Assembly (NCBI GenBank): GCA_002682825.1
Contig: NOKP01000017.1
Location: forward strand, 434,001-498,000
From: Neonectria sp. B-13
Taxonomy: Eukaryota; Ascomycota; Sordariomycetes; Hypocreales; Nectriaceae
Length of the DNA stretch: 64,000 nt
Direction of reading: 5' to 3'
Shown one piece after another: positions 21,488 to 32,088 of the stretch (positions are counted from its first letter, which is position 1; every line of letters starts with the position of its first letter). The position numbers and the translations under genes were made by a program. The notes beneath the pieces were generated by a model, which saw only the letters and a program-made list of their open reading frames with translations, was not told the origin of the DNA and made no database searches.

Positions 21488-23529
21488 TCAAAATAGGTCT
21501 GTGACTGCTCCTAGTGATGCGTTTTTAACTAGATGCATGTATTTGGCAAGAGTCCCTCGAGTAACGGGAGGCACAAAAGATTTCAGCTGATCCAGGCGCC
21601 TCGCTATCTCGTCGTCAGTTACATGCGGCATATAGATGCGATGGGACTTGACATCGATCGTGACTATATCGTCATCTTGAATTATCGCAATCGGGCCTCT
21701 CTCCGCCGCTTCCGGGACGATATGTCCCACGATGAACCCATGGCTGGCACCCGAGTACCTCCCATCTGTGATGAGGCTCACGTTGGCGAAGTTGCCGCCG
21801 ACAAGGGCCCCCGAGGCTCTCAGCTGTTCCGGCATGCCAGGGCCTCCTTTTGGTCCTTCGTAACGTACCACGAGGACAATGTTCTCGTCCCGAGGGATGC
21901 GTCTTTGATCTAGCGCGGTGCATAGGGCGTGCTCTCTGTCGAAGACACGCGCCTTTCCTGTGAAGCAGAGCCCTTGTTTTCCAGTAATCTTGGCCACGGC
22001 CCCCCCCGGAGCTATATTGCCTCGAAGGATCTCAATGTGGCCGGTCCTCTTGATGGGATCGTCCAGAGACCGTATGACTTCTTGTCCTTGGGGCAGTGAA
22101 GGCCAGGGTTCCACGTTCTCCGCGAGAGTCTTGCCAGTGACTGTCAGACAGTCTCCGTATAACAGGCCGCCGGCGATGAGGAGCTTCGTGACAGCTGGTA
22201 TACCTCCGACATTGAACAGATCTTCCATGGAGTGCTTTCCACTTGGCTGCATGTTCGCAATGTAAGGTGTCTTGTTGGAGATGCGCTGAAAGTCATCCAA
22301 TACCAGCTCAACGTTGGCTGTCTTGGCCATGGCGAGGATGTGAAGAACCGCATTGGTAGAGCCCCCAAGGCACATCATCACGGTAAGGGCATTATCGAAC
22401 GCTCGTTTGGTAATGAGTTGCTTGGGTCTGATGTCCCTCTCGAGGCATGTTCGGATTGCCTCGCCGATGGTGCTGCATTCTCTCAACTTTGTCGGGGACA
22501 TGGCTGGCGATGATGAGGACCCGGGGACGGAAAGTCCGAGAATCTCAATCACGACAGCAAGGCTGTTGGCAGTGTACATGCCACCACAAGCCCCTGGTCC
22601 CGGGACGGAGTTTCGCTCAATATCGCACATGATGTCGTGCGCCGTGCAATCCGGTCTCTTGGCCCATTTGTCCAACATGCCCAGCACGTACGCACCCCGA
22701 GCTTCCGAGGGAGTGTTGACGTCGATCGGCCGTTGCATCAGTTTACTAAAGCCACCTCGCTGCGTGCCCCCATATATGACCACTGATGGGCGGTTATGCC
22801 TCAATATTCCCATGACGCAGCCGGGCATATTCTTGTCGCAGCCTGGGATGGCAATACACGCGTCGTGGCTCTGGGCGCAGGTGACTGTTTCGATGCTGTC
22901 CGCAATGATCTCGCGAGATTGCAACGAGAACCGCATTCCTAGTTCCAATTAGCGACAGTGATACCCTTCTCACCATGCCCGCATCGTACCATCATGTCCC
23001 ATGGTAATCGCGTCTGACACTCCAATTGTGTTGTACTGCCACGCAATGAATCCCTCCTTCTCTACTGACTCTTTCGCAACTTTGCCAATGTCGAGCACTT
23101 CTTTCGTCAGCGTGCTTGGCTCCTGCAGCGATGATAACACATCCCAGGGCTGTGGCATATATCAACAAGACTCACAATGCATGCTACCGGAGTTTCCTAG
23201 CATTAGCTTACTTGTGAATCACAAAGGTGCACTATCAAGTACTTACTTGCATGGATTTCCCTCCCACCACATCGACGCAATGCCAACCTGGGGGCAAGTC
23301 TGCATGGAGTGTTCATCCGGGACTCCGGCTCCATAGAGCATCGTCTAATGAGTAGGTGGCTTAGCTCTTCCAAAGATATATCAGAGCCCCGTTATGCGCA
23401 ATCACTCACCTTTGCAGCGGGGAAGTCGTGATCATTTGTAATGAAGCTTGAGTACCGATTAAGTCGTTGGATGCCATCCTTCTCTGCATCTCTTGGCAGA
23501 GATGGGAACTGTAAGTATTCTTCAGACAT
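21488..23529 (-). CDS. IlvD/EDD family dehydratase (dihydroxy-acid / sugar-acid dehydratase), 5 exons incl. an 8-nt exon
   Basis: Exons 23529-23410, 23344-23247, 23183-23176 (8 nt), 23097-22990 and 22938-21488 close in phase to 594 residues, the family length. The three iron-sulfur ligand cysteines are present: GNPCN (C72), PGCDKN (C145) and [11 protein letters not shown] (near 229). MHLLD and [25 protein letters not shown] are rebuilt exactly across introns 3 and 4. The C-terminal [12 protein letters not shown] holds the catalytic serine region. The enzyme removes water from a 2,3-dihydroxy acid to give a 2-keto acid. The N-terminus ([18 protein letters not shown]) is acidic and not a mitochondrial presequence, so this is unlikely to be the housekeeping Ilv3 of branched-chain amino-acid synthesis. 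With the adjacent SDR, permease and regulator, a sugar-acid dehydratase is favoured; a pathway-linked resistance copy is the alternative. Confidence 0.92.
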
Positions 23530-23867
23530 GACAAATTTGTTGTCGAGTAACGAGGTAAGTGCTGGATCAATGAGTCCTAGTTAGTGTAGAAAGCCTGCTG
23601 GACTGTGTTTAGAGGGAGTCTCGGACTTTATGAGGACTGATAAATACTGGCAGCCTTTAGGGTAATCTGGATGTGAGTGATATCCACCTCGGGATTGTCT
23701 ACGCCGAGCAGGATTAGGTCGGCAGCTAATGGAGCGAGGAGCAAAAAGACCGACTTGCGGCAAACAGGTTCACTGTTTAAAGGGTCTACGTTTCAGCTAT
23801 TTGCTGACTCTATGTAGTTTTGAATCCTGCTGTCCTTTTACTCTACTAGGAATTCTAATCTGGGCCG
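23530..23867. promoter_or_regulatory. Promoter region of the IlvD/EDD gene
   Basis: 338 bp between the SDR stop and the dehydratase start, both minus strand. No clear TATA box; nothing else recognisable. Confidence 0.35.
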
Positions 23868-24824
23868 TCATTCAAGCTTCTTCTGCCCCCCCTTGTCGTC
23901 ATCAGCATAAGCCGAATCACTGCCCCGCCATTTGTTGAAGTACCTCTTCCAGGGATGCTCCTCCTTGAACCCAAGCATCCGTCGGATTTTTCTGTTCGTC
24001 ATTGGCGCCTCCCAATCTTCCATTTCTGCAGTGAACGGGACGTTGGGGGAGAAGTCTTTCAGGAACTGTGAAGCCAGGTGCAAGTTTGTGATGGTATTGT
24101 TGGTGGCATTAAAGACCTGGAACCGTAATCCGTCGGTGTCGAGGCATCGGTTGCACATTTGACCCAGATCACGGGCGTCGACATACGACCAGCCGTGAAC
24201 ATCCCAGGCATGAGGATTGTAGACGTATTGTTCGAAAACGTCGTCATATTCGTGAGGCTCCACCACACAGCCAATTCGCAAACAATATATATCGATATCA
24301 AAACGGTGGGCGAAACTCCGGGCCACCGTCTCACCGACGAGCTTGGAAAGGGCGTAGGGGTCTGTTGGGTCTGCAGGACACTCCTCGTCGACCGGGAACG
24401 AGGTGAAGTCCTTATGGCCTTGAGCGTAAGAAACCCCATAGACCGTAACGCTGCTGGCAAGGATGATTTTCTTGACCCCGAGCTTGGCGGATGCCTCAAT
24501 GATGTTGTGAAATCCCATGACATTGGCGCGGAAGACTTCGTTGTCGGGTGCGAGGAGAGGTCTTGAGATTCCGGCGAAGTGGATGACGGCGTCAGGAGGA
24601 GAGGTGATACCAGCTTCGAGAGGTTCCGTCAACTGAAATTGCGTGTTGAGGGCGCTGTAAACCTGCCCAGCATCGGTCATGTCGCATTTGATAGTATGGA
24701 CGTCAGGATGGGCACAGGGGGTAAGATCCAGGTTGAGCACTTTGTGGCCAGCTTCCACGATGCGCCGCACGGCCCATTTCCCAGCCTTGCCAGACCCCCC
24801 TGTGAAGACGACTCGTTTACCCAT
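23868..24824 (-). CDS. NAD-dependent epimerase/dehydratase-family sugar dehydrogenase (uronate-dehydrogenase-like)
   Basis: Single-exon, 318 residues. GGSGKAGKWAVRRIVEAGH at residues 9-27 is the extended-SDR NAD motif, VIHFAGISRPLLAPDNEV the next strand, SSVTVYG the catalytic serine region and YALSKLVGE the Y-x-x-x-K catalytic pair near residue 176. The SYVDARDLGQMC segment follows. Length and layout match extended SDRs such as uronate dehydrogenase and related hexose/pentose 1-dehydrogenases, which oxidise a sugar or uronic acid to its lactone. The start MGKRVVFTG at 24824 is followed at once by the nucleotide motif. It lies between the IlvD/EDD dehydratase and a Zn2Cys6 regulator on the same strand. 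An epimerase role cannot be excluded from sequence alone. Confidence 0.85.
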   Translation of the reverse strand: MGKRVVFTGGSGKAGKWAVRRIVEAGHKVLNLDLTPCAHPDVHTIKCDMTDAGQVYSALNTQFQLTEPLEAGITSPPDAVIHFAGISRPLLAPDNEVFRANVMGFHNIIEASAKLGVKKIILASSVTVYGVSYAQGHKDFTSFPVDEECPADPTDPYALSKLVGETVARSFAHRFDIDIYCLRIGCVVEPHEYDDVFEQYVYNPHAWDVHGWSYVDARDLGQMCNRCLDTDGLRFQVFNATNNTITNLHLASQFLKDFSPNVPFTAEMEDWEAPMTNRKIRRMLGFKEEHPWKRYFNKWRGSDSAYADDDKGGQKKLE

Positions 24825-25291
24825 TCTCTTGGGCGCTTGTTGCGTACAATGTAGTAGGGTCCTGATGCTGGGAGTAGTCTGCTGGTCGGAGAGCTGACAC
24901 TGGGTATACGAAGGTGATTTTTGTAAGGAGCCCGTTCAGCCGTTACAGAGATTCGAGGTAGATGGAAGCCACACTTATTTCGGTGCTCGATGTGCTTCGG
25001 TATCCCTTTCCGGCAAGCGATTGAGTTACCTCCATTTGAACTTCGGTGGATTTGTGACCGAGATGGGGAGCAATTTCCCGGTCATGCATTCGCCTTCTAC
25101 AGTGTAATGTACCAACTATACCTACTAAGTGGTATATTCTGCAGCTGCATGAGTCCGCGTATCCGTACTTGAAAAAAGAGGGGGGTCATCTGGGGGTCAT
25201 TGAAGCTGCGCAAAACCAGCGATTTGTCTAAAATATTGACGCTAACTTTACTCCGTTAATACGTACTCCCAAAGCGGAGCATACGCTACTA
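24825..25291. promoter_or_regulatory. Promoter region of the sugar-dehydrogenase-like gene
   Basis: 467 bp between the regulator stop and the SDR start, both minus strand. No gene is seen. Confidence 0.35.
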
Positions 25292-26721
25292 TCAGATGTT
25301 GCGTTTATGACTACCATCTCCGTCCTTTGTCACGGTCTCGGTCTCCTTTAGGAGTCCGGCAATCTCCAGAGGCCACTCCATCCATGCAGCCATATCCATG
25401 TCCCCCTTGATCTCTTGCCAAACGTTGGTGAGAATGTGCTCTGTCCATCCATCCATAAACCAAATATTCCTCATCGTCCTCAACAGAACGGCGTAGCAGG
25501 CCAAGATGAGTAGGCTGGCCGGATCTCTTCGTTGCAAGCAGGCTAGGAAGTCATCTTCCAACCAATACATCCAGACAAATACGAATCGGTGAATCGGCGT
25601 TGCGTCGCACAAACCCGCCTTGTCTCTACCATAGGTGGCTACGTAGATTGGCTCCATGGAATCGATAGCGCGGAGGCGTATTGGAACATCCAGGTCGTTA
25701 CATGACGCGGCCAAGACGCGAAGGCGCTCCAGCGGTGCTGTCCACTCGATTCGCTCGAAGTTCTCCCGAATAAACGACGGCCGGAACGTAGAAGCGTCTT
25801 CCTGTCGGCGGTGCAGCGGCGCCGTGAGCCCAGAAAACAACACTTCGGTGGGGAAGGCGGCTCGGATGAGGTGAACGCCGCGGATCAAAGGTAGCCACAG
25901 CCGAGGCCCCTGGTCTTGACTGACGTTGCACACCAGCAGATCCTCGGGGTCCTTGGGCCCAGCAGCGAAGATGTTGAAGCATACGAGCATGGAGGAGACG
26001 TAGAGAGCTCCGCAGTTGACGGTGTCGAGGCTGCCTAGAGGACCTGTCATCTCGGCCACACCGGCCGAGAAATGGTGCTCGGCGAGAGAGGCGAGCTCCT
26101 CCCTCCGCCCCCCCGGGGCCCCGGATTCAACGTGCAGCAAATGGCGGGCTGCGAGGGAGAATGCAAGGTGCAGTACGAAACGGAACGTCAGGCCAATGCG
26201 GGGTGCATTATGGGCCCAGAAGCGCGATATGGAATCATCGGGGTCCGCGGGAACGCTGAGGGTAGCGCTAGTATAGGACACGAACTGCAGGAGAAGCTCC
26301 GCATCCGCAACGTTCAGACTGTAAGAGCCGGCACGCGACGAGGCAGAGTCTCCCGGAACCTGTTGAAGCGTAACTTCTGTTCTGGCGGGGAGGAAGCTCC
26401 AGTCCTTGCGAGGTCGGCCGCGAGGCCTGCGGGTTCCTGGCGGGTTGTCTGAGTCTCCCCCAGAGGCAATGCTGCCGCAAGGTTGTCGAGCGGTTGAGAT
26501 GTCGAAGCCGCAAGGGACCCGGAATCTGATGCAGTTGGCACAAGTCGGCCGACCCTCGTCGCACTGTTTGTATACCGTATGAGTGACATGGAGTACTGAA
26601 GAGGGTGAGTATGCAGAGGGGGCTGGGCTGGGCCTCGTCTTACCTTGATCTTCCGCCTCTTGCAGGTGGCACAGCCACTGTTTGTCTTCTTCCGCGGGCC
26701 GCAGCGGCGATAATCGGCCAT
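25292..26721 (-). CDS. Zn2Cys6 transcription factor with AT-hook-like motif (2 exons)
   Basis: Exon 1 26721-26644 and exon 2 26563-25292 give 449 residues. The splice falls inside the zinc cluster: GCATCKRRKIK joins CDEGRPTCANCIRFRVPCGF, the C-x2-C-x6-C-x5-C-x2-C-x6-C binuclear cluster at residues 17-44. About 20 residues later lies RRPRGRPRKDW, an AT-hook-like GRP core. The remaining region has the loosely conserved fungal regulator domain: SRFWAHNAP, LVCFNIFAAG, WLPLIRGV, FVWMYWLEDDFLACLQRRDPASLLILACYA and a C-terminal WPLEIAGLL. The start is the first true ATG (MADYRRC). Position between the SDR and the sugar permease suggests a local pathway regulator, probably activated by a sugar or its acid (inference). 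Confidence 0.88.
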
Positions 26722-27361
26722 CTTAGTCTGACCCTCGTCTTCTGTCTGCAATAAACTTTTGCTTTTGCTCGTTAGGGATGCTAAGACGTCCTCGGTCGTC
26801 TCTCTTCTAGGTTCAGTCGGTGCAAATATAGTCCGTCCCGATCACGTATTTGTCAGCTCATCGTAACGGGCCTAGTTCCAATCCATGATCTTGTGCGTTA
26901 TACCTGTCCGCGAGCTGAGCCGTCTGATCACAGAAAATTACCATTTCCAGTACCTCATTTCTTACTCCTGATCTCATATAGGAATACTCAAGTCGAGGTA
27001 GCCTCAATCCCCTTGGGATGCTGGGACAATCATGCGGAGTAATGTCGTGAAAAGTCCATCCTTGTCATCAATGGCCAGAGGCCTGTCAGACATGTCGTCA
27101 TCAGGCTATGCATGTTCGAAAAGCTTCTTCCAAGACTCTAATAAGGAAGCTTGGATCGAACCCTGTGGCACATGCTTCACTATCAGTGGAGAAAAACGCG
27201 ATGGAAGATCGGTAGTTGCATACTCGCATTATCGCCACTCAATTATCCGTCTCACTCCCTTACTAAGTATAATATTTCACATTTCTTGAGAGCCCTTGAT
27301 TTGGGCTCTAGTATTTAATAATAAAAATCCGAGATACGCTTAGTATAGCGGCAAGGCTATG
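26722..27361. other. Intergenic between regulator and permease
   Basis: Promoter of the regulator plus 3' flank of the permease. Short frames only; a small AT-rich patch at 27260-27330. Confidence 0.4.
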
Positions 27362-29218
27362 TCAACATCCTTGCTCTTTGTTTGCTTCGATAGCTCGCTG
27401 CGTAGCAGTCTGAGTCTTGTGGAACCTCCAAGGCTTCACCTTCCGCTCGAATAGCTCGTCAAGCTCAGCAGCCGAAAGTCTGTTATCGAATTGTCAGCGA
27501 AGTCCTCATGGAGAGCTGGAGCAGTCTCGATTCAAGACAAAAGACCTCGACTCACCCCTTGGTTTCTGGAATTATCAGCCACATGCCCACCACAAACGGC
27601 AATCCTACTCCAACGTAGAACCACCCCGTCCTAAGCCCCCAGTTCCACTGGTTCGCGTTGATCATGTATGGGATAAGCACGCTCATGACAACACCCGCGA
27701 CGCACGACGATGCGGCGGCGAAGCCGGCCGTGTACGGTCGGAGGCGCTGGGAGGAGATCTCACCAACGAACCCCCAACCCGTTGCGCCACTGGCAACCAT
27801 GCCCATGTCTACAGTGAGCTTGCGCGTCAGTCATCCGCGTCATCAAACTTGCTGACTGATGTAAGAGGGAGAAACACTTACTCCAAAAGCAGGCGAAAAC
27901 AACAAGGAGGATATTCGTCGCCTTGACCTGTGGAACAACTCCCAGAATACCAACAGCTAAACAGGCAAACCACTGAAGTGTCGACCCACTACAGGAGAGA
28001 GGCCTTCGGCCGATCTTGTCTGCAAATATGATGAAGCTTATGCTCGCGGCAATGTTAATCGCAGAGGTGATACATGTGGCTTGAAAGGGATCCTTGATGC
28101 CGGCTTGTTGGAAGAAGTAGGAGCCAAAGCTAAAGAAGAGCCCTAGGCCGATGAATTGGCCTGTCATGAGCGTCCAGAGCGAGGAGAGAGTACGCTTGCC
28201 ATCGACACCTTTGAAGATGGCATACCAGCTCTGGTTTTTCTGGGTCCTAGCAACCTCGAGCTCATGCTCAACCGTCATGAGCAAAATGTGGTACTGCTTG
28301 TCGACATCATAGTCCTTGACACCCCGATGAAGCCACTCGAGCGACTTCTTACCTTGCTCAGTCTTGCCTTTCGTGGCGCACCAAGCCGGTGACTCTGGAA
28401 TGATGAGGTATATGATGATCATCAAGCCGACTTGGCTCCACTGAGAATAGAGGGGGGTAAGCCAGTCCGTACGGTCGGACTGGGACAGGACCTGAAGCGC
28501 AACAGGGGCAAAGAACTGGCCCAAGACCCACCAAAAGTGATAGGACATGAGGACACCGCCACGGATGCGGACGGGGGCGATTTCTGAGATGTAGGTCGGG
28601 AGGGTACACTGGAGGCACCCGACACCAATGCCGACGAGGAGTTTGGCGACGAGCCAGGCCTGCCAGTTGCGGGAGAGGCACTCGCAGAACACGCTCATCG
28701 CGATGATAAACCAGAAGGTAAACATTGCGGGCTTTCGGCCGTACCGGTCCGACAGGAAGGGCATGGTTGTCATGCCGATGATTTGACCAACCGCCATTAT
28801 AGCCGCCCAACCGCTCATAACGGGAGCGGAAAGTGCAGGCCCGCCCGCTGCGTTGGTTTCGGTGGCAAATTGCTTGACAAAGCCTTCGTTTGCGATGATA
28901 TTCCCGTTGATACTGTTTCGTCGTCAGCTTCTACACAAGTACCACTCAGATGGCCCACTGCGACAATACTGACCCAATCTGATATCCATCCGTGGCACTG
29001 CTGAAGGCCACAGCAAAGCACACAGCTGTGTTGACTTTGAACGCCTTGACGGTATCCCACAAACTCAGACTCTCATAGCCAGAGATGCCTTGGCCTATGG
29101 CCGCAGCGTCGAAAAGTGCGCCTTTGGCTGTCGTCCCGGCTTCATTGGCGGTGTCACTGCGCTCGACCATATCGACGCCTGGCACCTGTTGGGAGTCTTT
29201 CTCGGTGATAGGGGCCAT
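27362..29218 (-). CDS. MFS sugar permease, SP family (4 exons)
   Basis: Exons 29218-28974, 28912-27882, 27808-27556 and 27479-27362 close in phase to 548 residues. The twelve-helix sugar-porter pattern is present: SATDGYQIGINGNIIAN in helix 1, SDRYGRKPAM after helix 2, LPTYISEIAPVRIRGG in helix 4-5, IPESPAWCATKG before the large central loop, ADKIGRRPL, GFVGEISSQRLRPYTAG and a final IPETKGLSAAELDELFERK. These are the D-R-x-G-R, P-E-S-P and P-E-T-K-G signatures of proton-coupled sugar transporters. The YQIGINGNI helix 1 and long N-terminus resemble fungal alpha-glucoside / general hexose permeases. It is the last gene of the minus-strand run (dehydratase, SDR, regulator, permease) and would import the substrate. 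Confidence 0.9.
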
Positions 29219-30597
29219 GGATGTAAAGAGAAGTAGGCAATATGAGGTGTAATTAGAATGGAGATGCAGAGGGAAACGGGGACCTTGACGGTTACATATA
29301 CTTGCTTCCAGTCGCCGACTGAAAGTCAATATGTAGCCTCGATCCGGACCGAGTCAAGACGAAAGGAAGCGGGTCAGCGGTGCGAGCCTCAACCAACCCC
29401 CGGGAGGTGTAGTAATTACCTGGTTAGCACTCTGCTCCTTGATCCCCGCATTGTCCGCAAGGTAGATACGAATAGAGCGAGGTTCCCCAGAACATGGTGG
29501 GGAAGGCTAAGCACTTCCCCATGGGGTCAGCTGTTCTCCGTGTTCGTTCGCCCAGGCCCAACAGCATCCCGATTCATCGAGTCCTGTCGCACTTGCAGGG
29601 GCTGACTCGCCGCCGGTGGCGTGTCTCTGGCAGCATTAGACTGGACGGTTGTCGGTGGAAACGAGAGCGGCTTGAGTGAGACCTGAACCAAAGTCTTTGG
29701 GCAGGCTGGATGAAGCACCTAAAGCAGAAGTTCTTAACGCTGGGGTCGTACTTGTGTCCGATTCGCGGGTCCCAGACTCCCAATGTTGCTCACTCGAGGG
29801 GCGATTCGTGTCATGCTCGCCACAATCAGTAAAGCACCTGCGTGGGCCCGTCCAATCACCGCATTTACGCATCGCCCCTGCATCGCCACCACTGCCCAGG
29901 TGGAGAGCCGATGCCTGCGGAGACTTGAGAGTGGTCAGCCAGGACTGACTCTCAGCAACGGGGATCTTACCCGTAGCTCTCCGCGCTTAAACCTTCCAAC
30001 TCCAGTTGAACCGACGATCTTTCCACACGTCATACGAGAATTCAACTCATCCCCGTATTGAACACCTTTAGCGATGCAGTGGGCCGGCTTGCGGGCTGAA
30101 AATGCCAAGGAGCTTTCGGCCGGAGGGAAATGACCCGATGTGAATGACTCGAGCTACCATGGTACAAACCGGAGTAATGATGCGGCGAAGGAGGAAGCTG
30201 ATGCAACAAGACCTAGGATATCAACTGACAGCTAGTTACTCTGGCTTGTGCAGCCCCCGCACCAAACGTCCTTCCCTCGCTCCCTCCTGACCCGAGCATT
30301 GTTTGAACATGGGCGGCTGACGCACATCCAACTCAATCGATGAGGGTAGCTACATGCATTCCCCCATCCAGTAATCGGAGCCACCCACCTTCCTTCGTTC
30401 GGCATAGACGCCAAGGGAACGGCACTGAGTGAGCGGCGAAAGGTGCAAACACGATAGCGGGGAACTGAACTTACACTAGACTCGTCCAACCTCCTTCAAA
30501 TAGGCTTCGTAGTTCTATAGTATAAAGATGTCGATCTGTACGGAACAACACACACTACAAATACTACACCTCCTTGTGTCCCAAGAAGCCATCGACA
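29219..30597. other. Divergent intergenic region, permease / DUF1593 gene
   Basis: 1.4 kb between a minus-strand and a plus-strand start. Short overlapping frames lack conserved content. Holds the permease promoter and the TATA box at 30521. Confidence 0.4.
30521..30527 (+). promoter_or_regulatory. TATA box of the DUF1593 gene
   Basis: TATAAAG lies 71-77 bp upstream of the ATG at 30598, in a typical position for a fungal promoter. Confidence 0.4.
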
Positions 30598-32088
30598 ATG
30601 ACCAGTTCATCAACGCTCAGAATCTGCAAAGAACCTCCACGCGTTTTCATTATTTCAGACATCTCGAACGAACCCGACGATGCTCAGTCTTTGGTCCGAT
30701 ACCTACTCTACTCCAATGAATTCGAGACCCGAGGCCTGGTGGCGTGTACCTCCACCCACATGAAGCGGCGCGTCTGTCCAGAGGAAATAACTCAAATCGT
30801 CAATGCTTACGGCCGAGTCGTGCATCATCTCAATGCGCACACGCATCCTGGCAACGAATATCCCAGTCTGCAAAGCCTTCTTGAGATGATCACCACTGGT
30901 CCGGCGCTGTACGGGAAGGAGGCGTTACAACCAGGCGTTCCCCTTAGTCCTGGAGCAAAGCTTCTTCTCGAACGTCTTGAGGAATCCGAAAAGCCGTTAT
31001 GGGTGTTGTGCTGGGGCGGAACTAATGTGCTTGCCCAGGCGCTTCAACATATCAAACAAAACACCTCAGTCGCTGAAACGGAAGCTCTTCGGTCTAGGCT
31101 CAGGGTATACGCAATCTCTGATCAGGATGACACTGGGCTCTGGATTAGAACCACGTTTCCCGATGTCTTTTACATCTGCTCAATTCATGGCTGGAGCCAG
31201 TACCACCTTGCTGCTTGGATGGGCATTTCAACCGACTTGGACGGTGGATCAGATCTATCCCAAATCTCGAAGGATTGGTACACAGAAAACATCCAGGTCG
31301 GCCCGTTGGGAAAGCTTTACCCGGATCACAAGTTTATTGTTGAGGGCGATTCGCCGACATTCTTGTATCTCATCCAGAACGGGCTAGGATCACCGGAACA
31401 CCCTGAATGGGGCAGCTGGGGTGGCCGATACCTACCCGTTGACTTGTCCATGGCAGCCAGGCACTATTCTGACGCTGTTGACCAAGTAGTTGGAAAAGGC
31501 AACAAAACTATAACAAGCAACCATGCCACAATATGGCGCTGGAGAAATGCATTCCAGAACGATTTTGCGGCGCGAATGCAATGGACCTTGACCGGCGATT
31601 TCTCCAAGGCCAACCATGCACCCGTTGCGGTTGTCAATGACAGTTCAGGCGGTCCCGAGCCAGTGGTAATCGAAGTCGAGGCAGGAGAGGTGGTTTATTT
31701 AGATGCCTCCGAGAGCTACGACCCAGACGGTGACGACTTGACGTTTTCTTGGTTTCAATACCGAGAAGTCACCAGTGGTCTTCATGAATTGGCCGGCCCT
31801 CAAGTTGCCAATGTCGACGTGGAAAATGTTGACAAAGAGCGACCGGGTCGGCGGGTGAAGCTCCAAATACCAGCAGCTGAGAAATGCGCGATTGACTTTA
31901 TCAGTGGCAAGGCTATGAGTAAAGGGCAAATGTTGCATTTCATCCTTGAGGCTAAGGACAATGGGACGCCAAGCCTAGTCACCTATAAGCGGGTAGTGAT
32001 TCAAATAATCAATTCTAAGCTTAAGGGTGGTAGAGATAATCCTGTCTCAACTACAGCTGAGTGGTTGGAAATGATAGGTTATATTTAG
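30598..32088 (+). CDS. DUF1593 nucleoside-hydrolase-like / cellulose-binding-type protein
   Basis: Single-exon, 496 residues from the first true ATG (MTSSSTLRICKEPPR). The N-terminal half is a nucleoside-hydrolase-like fold: RVFIISDISNEPDDAQSLVRYLLY carries the Asp-rich metal-binding-type motif, and WVLCWGGTNVLAQALQHI and YAISDQDDTGLWIR follow, ending with the WGSWGGRY and ATIWRWRNAFQNDFAARMQWT blocks of DUF1593. The C-terminal third (YLDASESYDPDGDDLTFSWFQY) is a PKD-like beta sandwich. This arrangement is that of the Sde182-type cellulose-binding protein family. No signal peptide is visible, which is odd for a polysaccharide-binding protein; an unseen upstream exon is possible. Biochemical role unknown. 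Confidence 0.85.
   Translation: MTSSSTLRICKEPPRVFIISDISNEPDDAQSLVRYLLYSNEFETRGLVACTSTHMKRRVCPEEITQIVNAYGRVVHHLNAHTHPGNEYPSLQSLLEMITTGPALYGKEALQPGVPLSPGAKLLLERLEESEKPLWVLCWGGTNVLAQALQHIKQNTSVAETEALRSRLRVYAISDQDDTGLWIRTTFPDVFYICSIHGWSQYHLAAWMGISTDLDGGSDLSQISKDWYTENIQVGPLGKLYPDHKFIVEGDSPTFLYLIQNGLGSPEHPEWGSWGGRYLPVDLSMAARHYSDAVDQVVGKGNKTITSNHATIWRWRNAFQNDFAARMQWTLTGDFSKANHAPVAVVNDSSGGPEPVVIEVEAGEVVYLDASESYDPDGDDLTFSWFQYREVTSGLHELAGPQVANVDVENVDKERPGRRVKLQIPAAEKCAIDFISGKAMSKGQMLHFILEAKDNGTPSLVTYKRVVIQIINSKLKGGRDNPVSTTAEWLEMIGYI

Noticed and set aside
22353..22952. 199-residue plus-strand frame inside the IlvD/EDD gene
   Set aside because: Antisense shadow of the dehydratase, with Ser/Met-rich composition and no motif.
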